A stretch of 24,621 nt of DNA from DASSKA01 sp035765755 (GTDB lineage: Bacteria > Actinomycetota > Actinomycetes > Propionibacteriales > Nocardioidaceae): contig DASTWW010000279.1 in NCBI GenBank assembly GCA_035765755.1, forward strand, positions 1-24,621, in the 5' to 3' direction. The number at the start of each line of letters is the position of its first letter. Position 1 is the stretch's first letter. Made by a program: the position numbers and the translations under genes. The notes beneath the pieces were generated by a model. It was not told the origin of the DNA, did not search any database, and saw nothing but the letters and a program-made list of their open reading frames with translations. This document shows, in pieces, positions 23,092 to 24,621 of the stretch.

Positions 23092-24273
23092 TCAGAACGG
23101 GCGCACCAGCAGCGTGATGCCGTGCCCGCATGCGCGGGTGAGCACGATGGTGGCCTCCTCGTCGCCGGAGAGAGCGAGCCGCTTGCGCAGCTGGTCGGGG
23201 ACCAGGTTCACGCCCCGCTTCTTGATGGTCAGCCGGCCCACCTTGCGTTCCCGCAGCGCAGCCCGGAGCGCCTTCTCCCTGTAGGGCAAGGTCTCCAGCA
23301 CCTCGTAGGAGCGCGCGAACGGGGTGCTGAACGCCTCGTCGCCGGTCAGGTAGGCGATGTGTGGGTCGAGCAGCGCGCCGTGCACGCCGGCGGCCACCGC
23401 GGTGACCAGCCCGGCCCGGATCACCGCACCGTCCGGCTCGTAGAGGAACCGGCCGGGCGCACGCACCGGGGCCTCACCGGGGTCGTCCTCGTCGGTGAGG
23501 GTGGCCAGCCCGCCCCGGCCGATCACCGTCGCCCGGCGCCGCGCGGTGGCGAGGTACGACGACCAGAGCGCGGCCTCCTTCACCTCGCCCTCGTCGGCCA
23601 CCCACTCGGCCTCCACGCCGTCGGGCACCACCTCGTGCGGGATGCCCGGCGCCACCTTCACGCAGGCCGGCCCGGAGAGCAGCCGCTCCACGAACGACCA
23701 CGGCGGCTGGTAGGCGTCCACGTCGAACACCCGGCCCCGAGGAGTACGACGGGCGGGGTCGGCGAACACCGTCCCGAAGCCGGACACGTCCAGGGTGGTG
23801 GCATCGGCCACCTGCACCGCCCCGCCGAGGCCCAGTGCGTCCAGGTTCGCCCGGGCCACCGCCACTCGTGCCGCGTCAGAGTCCACCCCCGCCACGGTCA
23901 GCCCGCGGCCGGCCAGCGCGAGCAGGTCCCCACCGATGCCGCACCCGAGGTCGACCACCGAGGGCGGGTCGGCCAGCGCGATCCGGGCCGCCCGGTGCTC
24001 GGCGACCCGGCGGCGGGTGGCCTGCTCGAGCCCGTCCGGGGTGAAGTACATCCGCGCCGCCTGGTCGCCGAACTTGGCCGCCGCCCGGCGGCGGAGCTCG
24101 GCCTGGGTGAGCGCGACCGCGACCCGGGCCGGGGACTCCCGGCCCCGCAGGGCGCTCGCGGCGCGGACCGGGTCGTCGGGGTGTGCGACGTACGCCTGCC
24201 CCGCCGCGGCCAGCAGCCGCTGCCCGTCGGGGGTGAGCAGCCAGCCGAACGCCTCCAGGTCCACGCCCGCCAT
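23092..24273 (-). CDS. Class I SAM-dependent methyltransferase with THUMP-like C-terminal domain
   Basis: A 393-residue protein. Residues about 105-200 form the Rossmann methyltransferase core, with motif I VDLGCGIGGD at 107-116, the acidic VAGVDSD at 127-133 and VFADPARRTPRGR at 169-181, where a DPPY-type motif would lie. An N-terminal helical region (1-100) and a C-terminal domain (about 305-393, including ERKVGRLTIKKRGV and ending TLLVRPF) fit the THUMP-like arrangement seen in actinobacterial relatives, suggesting an RNA or nucleic-acid substrate. The actual target is unknown. The ATG at 24273 starts the conserved sequence; longer in-frame starts up to 24471 would run through the groES operators. 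Spacing to a good ribosome site is poor, so the start is moderately sure. Confidence 0.85.
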   Translation of the reverse strand: MAGVDLEAFGWLLTPDGQRLLAAAGQAYVAHPDDPVRAASALRGRESPARVAVALTQAELRRRAAAKFGDQAARMYFTPDGLEQATRRRVAEHRAARIALADPPSVVDLGCGIGGDLLALAGRGLTVAGVDSDAARVAVARANLDALGLGGAVQVADATTLDVSGFGTVFADPARRTPRGRVFDVDAYQPPWSFVERLLSGPACVKVAPGIPHEVVPDGVEAEWVADEGEVKEAALWSSYLATARRRATVIGRGGLATLTDEDDPGEAPVRAPGRFLYEPDGAVIRAGLVTAVAAGVHGALLDPHIAYLTGDEAFSTPFARSYEVLETLPYREKALRAALRERKVGRLTIKKRGVNLVPDQLRKRLALSGDEEATIVLTRACGHGITLLVRPF

Positions 24274-24323
24274 CCTGCCAGCCACCACCCGCGGCCGTCC
24301 CGGAGGCGGCCACCGGACCGGCA

Positions 24324-24350
24324 TTGGCACTCCCCGGACCCGAGTGCTAG
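24324..24350 (+). promoter_or_regulatory. CIRCE operator 1 (HrcA site)
   Basis: TTGGCACTC - 9 nt - GAGTGCTAG closely follows the CIRCE consensus TTAGCACTC-N9-GAGTGCTAA, with the correct 9-nt spacer. It covers the groES promoter and predicts HrcA repression relieved by heat or unfolded protein. Confidence 0.92.
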
Positions 24351-24353
24351 ATT
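24324..24353 (+). promoter_or_regulatory. groES promoter
   Basis: TTGGCA at 24324-24329 as -35 and TAGATT at 24348-24353 as -10 are 18 bp apart. Transcription would start near 24360. Both boxes overlap the first CIRCE operator, so bound HrcA should block polymerase. The predicted leader is about 170 nt. Confidence 0.7.
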
Positions 24354-24358
24354 CACGG

Positions 24359-24385
24359 TTAGCACTCTCCTGGTGAGGGTGCCAA
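24359..24385 (+). promoter_or_regulatory. CIRCE operator 2 (HrcA site, degenerate right arm)
   Basis: TTAGCACTC - 9 nt - GGGTGCCAA has a perfect left arm and 7 of 9 matches in the right arm. It begins at about the predicted transcription start, 8 bp after the first CIRCE. Twin CIRCE sites before groES are known in actinobacteria such as Streptomyces. Confidence 0.85.
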
Positions 24386-24387
24386 GC

Positions 24388-24441
24388 ATGCACGACGTGC
24401 GGCCCCCGCGACGGCGCACGGCAGCGCAGGCGCCCAGCTGA
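24388..24441 (+). other. Possible 17-codon upstream ORF in the groES leader
   Basis: An ATG at 24388, 8 nt after GAGGG, opens 17 codons (MHDVRPPRRRTAAQAPS) ending TGA at 24439-24441. It is arginine- and proline-rich and begins just after the second CIRCE. It lies wholly in the leader and may or may not be translated. Confidence 0.3.
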
Positions 24442-24467
24442 AACAGCACAGCTGAACAACCAGCTGA
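24435..24467 (+). repeat. Three CAGCTGA copies in the groES leader
   Basis: CAGCTGA occurs at 24435-24441, 24449-24455 and 24461-24467. Each contains the palindrome CAGCTG, so the copies could pair with one another in RNA. The following bases up to the ribosome site are A/C-rich and look unstructured. Confidence 0.6.
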
Positions 24468-24518
24468 GCACACAACAACACAGTCACACTCAACTGTCTG
24501 TCTCGACAAAGGGAAAGT

Positions 24519-24523
24519 GGAGG
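24519..24523 (+). promoter_or_regulatory. Ribosome binding site of groES
   Basis: GGAGG lies 8 nt before the GTG at 24532 and fixes that start. Confidence 0.8.
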
Positions 24524-24531
24524 TCGACACA

Positions 24532-24621
24532 GTGTCGGTCAACATCAAGCCTCTCGAGGACCGGATCGTCGTCAAGCCGCTCGACGCTGAGCAGACCACG
24601 GCCTCTGGCCTGGTCATCCCG
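24532..24621 (+). CDS. groES: Co-chaperonin GroES, N-terminal part (3' end outside window)
   Basis: The first 30 codons, running off the window end, read VSVNIKPLEDRIVVKP and then LDAEQTTASGLVIP, with GTG read as Met. This is the classical start of the 10-kDa co-chaperonin that caps GroEL. PLEDRIVVK is the conserved first strand, and the TTASGLVIP stretch leads into the mobile loop, which lies beyond the window. The start is fixed by GGAGG 8 nt upstream. Expression should be heat-inducible through HrcA, given the two CIRCE elements in the promoter region. Confidence 0.97.
   Translation, partial: MSVNIKPLEDRIVVKPLDAEQTTASGLVIP

Noticed and set aside
24274..24471. N-terminal extension of the methyltransferase
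   Set aside because: It would pass through both CIRCE operators and the groES promoter, and the extra sequence is not family-like.

Overview
The window looks like a chromosome segment of a high-GC actinobacterium. Third codon positions are almost all G or C, starts are often GTG, and several genes have a TANNNT box 6-9 nt before the start codon, as in leaderless actinobacterial transcripts. Mycothiol-type formaldehyde dehydrogenase, SigE-family sigma factor, fused NAD(P)HX repair enzyme and twin CIRCE sites before groES all fit Actinomycetota. Gene order and protein style suggest Propionibacteriales/Nocardioidaceae, but that placement is an inference. No phage, transposon, CRISPR, rRNA or tRNA was seen.

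Layout. (1) 1-1842 (+): 3' part of glmM, then a two-domain GNAT acetyltransferase. (2) 1839-3777 (-): coaA followed by a six-helix DUF389 membrane protein. (3) 3856-6828 (+): glmS, acpS and a cytoplasmic BtuF-like metal/corrinoid receptor, closed by a long hairpin. (4) 6859-7179 (-): a short TraR/DksA-type zinc-finger protein. (5) 7226-13491 (+): nnr (NAD(P)HX epimerase/dehydratase), alr, an alpha/beta hydrolase, tsaE, tsaB, rimI and tsaD, mostly with overlapping starts and stops. (6) 13493-13602: a tandem 45-bp hairpin repeat between convergent genes. (7) 13604-15417 (-): a SigE-family ECF sigma factor overlapping a membrane-anchored extracytoplasmic propeller-like protein. (8) 15492-16451 (+): a divergent CaCA-type exchanger. 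(9) 16500-22386 (+): mscR, a metallo-beta-lactamase-fold hydrolase, treY and treZ. (10) 22434-23081 (+): an HhH-GPD protein. (11) 23092-24273 (-): a methyltransferase with a THUMP-like C-terminus. (12) 24324-24621 (+): the groES control region and first 30 codons of groES.

How the genes fit together. glmM and glmS supply UDP-GlcNAc precursors and alr supplies D-alanine, so much of the left half serves cell-wall synthesis. coaA and acpS serve CoA and acyl-carrier chemistry. tsaB, tsaD and tsaE make the t6A tRNA modification, with rimI in its usual place among them. mscR and the MBL hydrolase could form a mycothiol-dependent formaldehyde route, here translationally coupled to the TreY/TreZ trehalose pathway. 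The sigma/propeller pair looks like a signalling module with an ECF-like promoter in front of the sigma gene. No gene-free stretch exceeds 300 bases; the longest, 24274-24531, holds the groES promoter, two CIRCE operators and a long leader.
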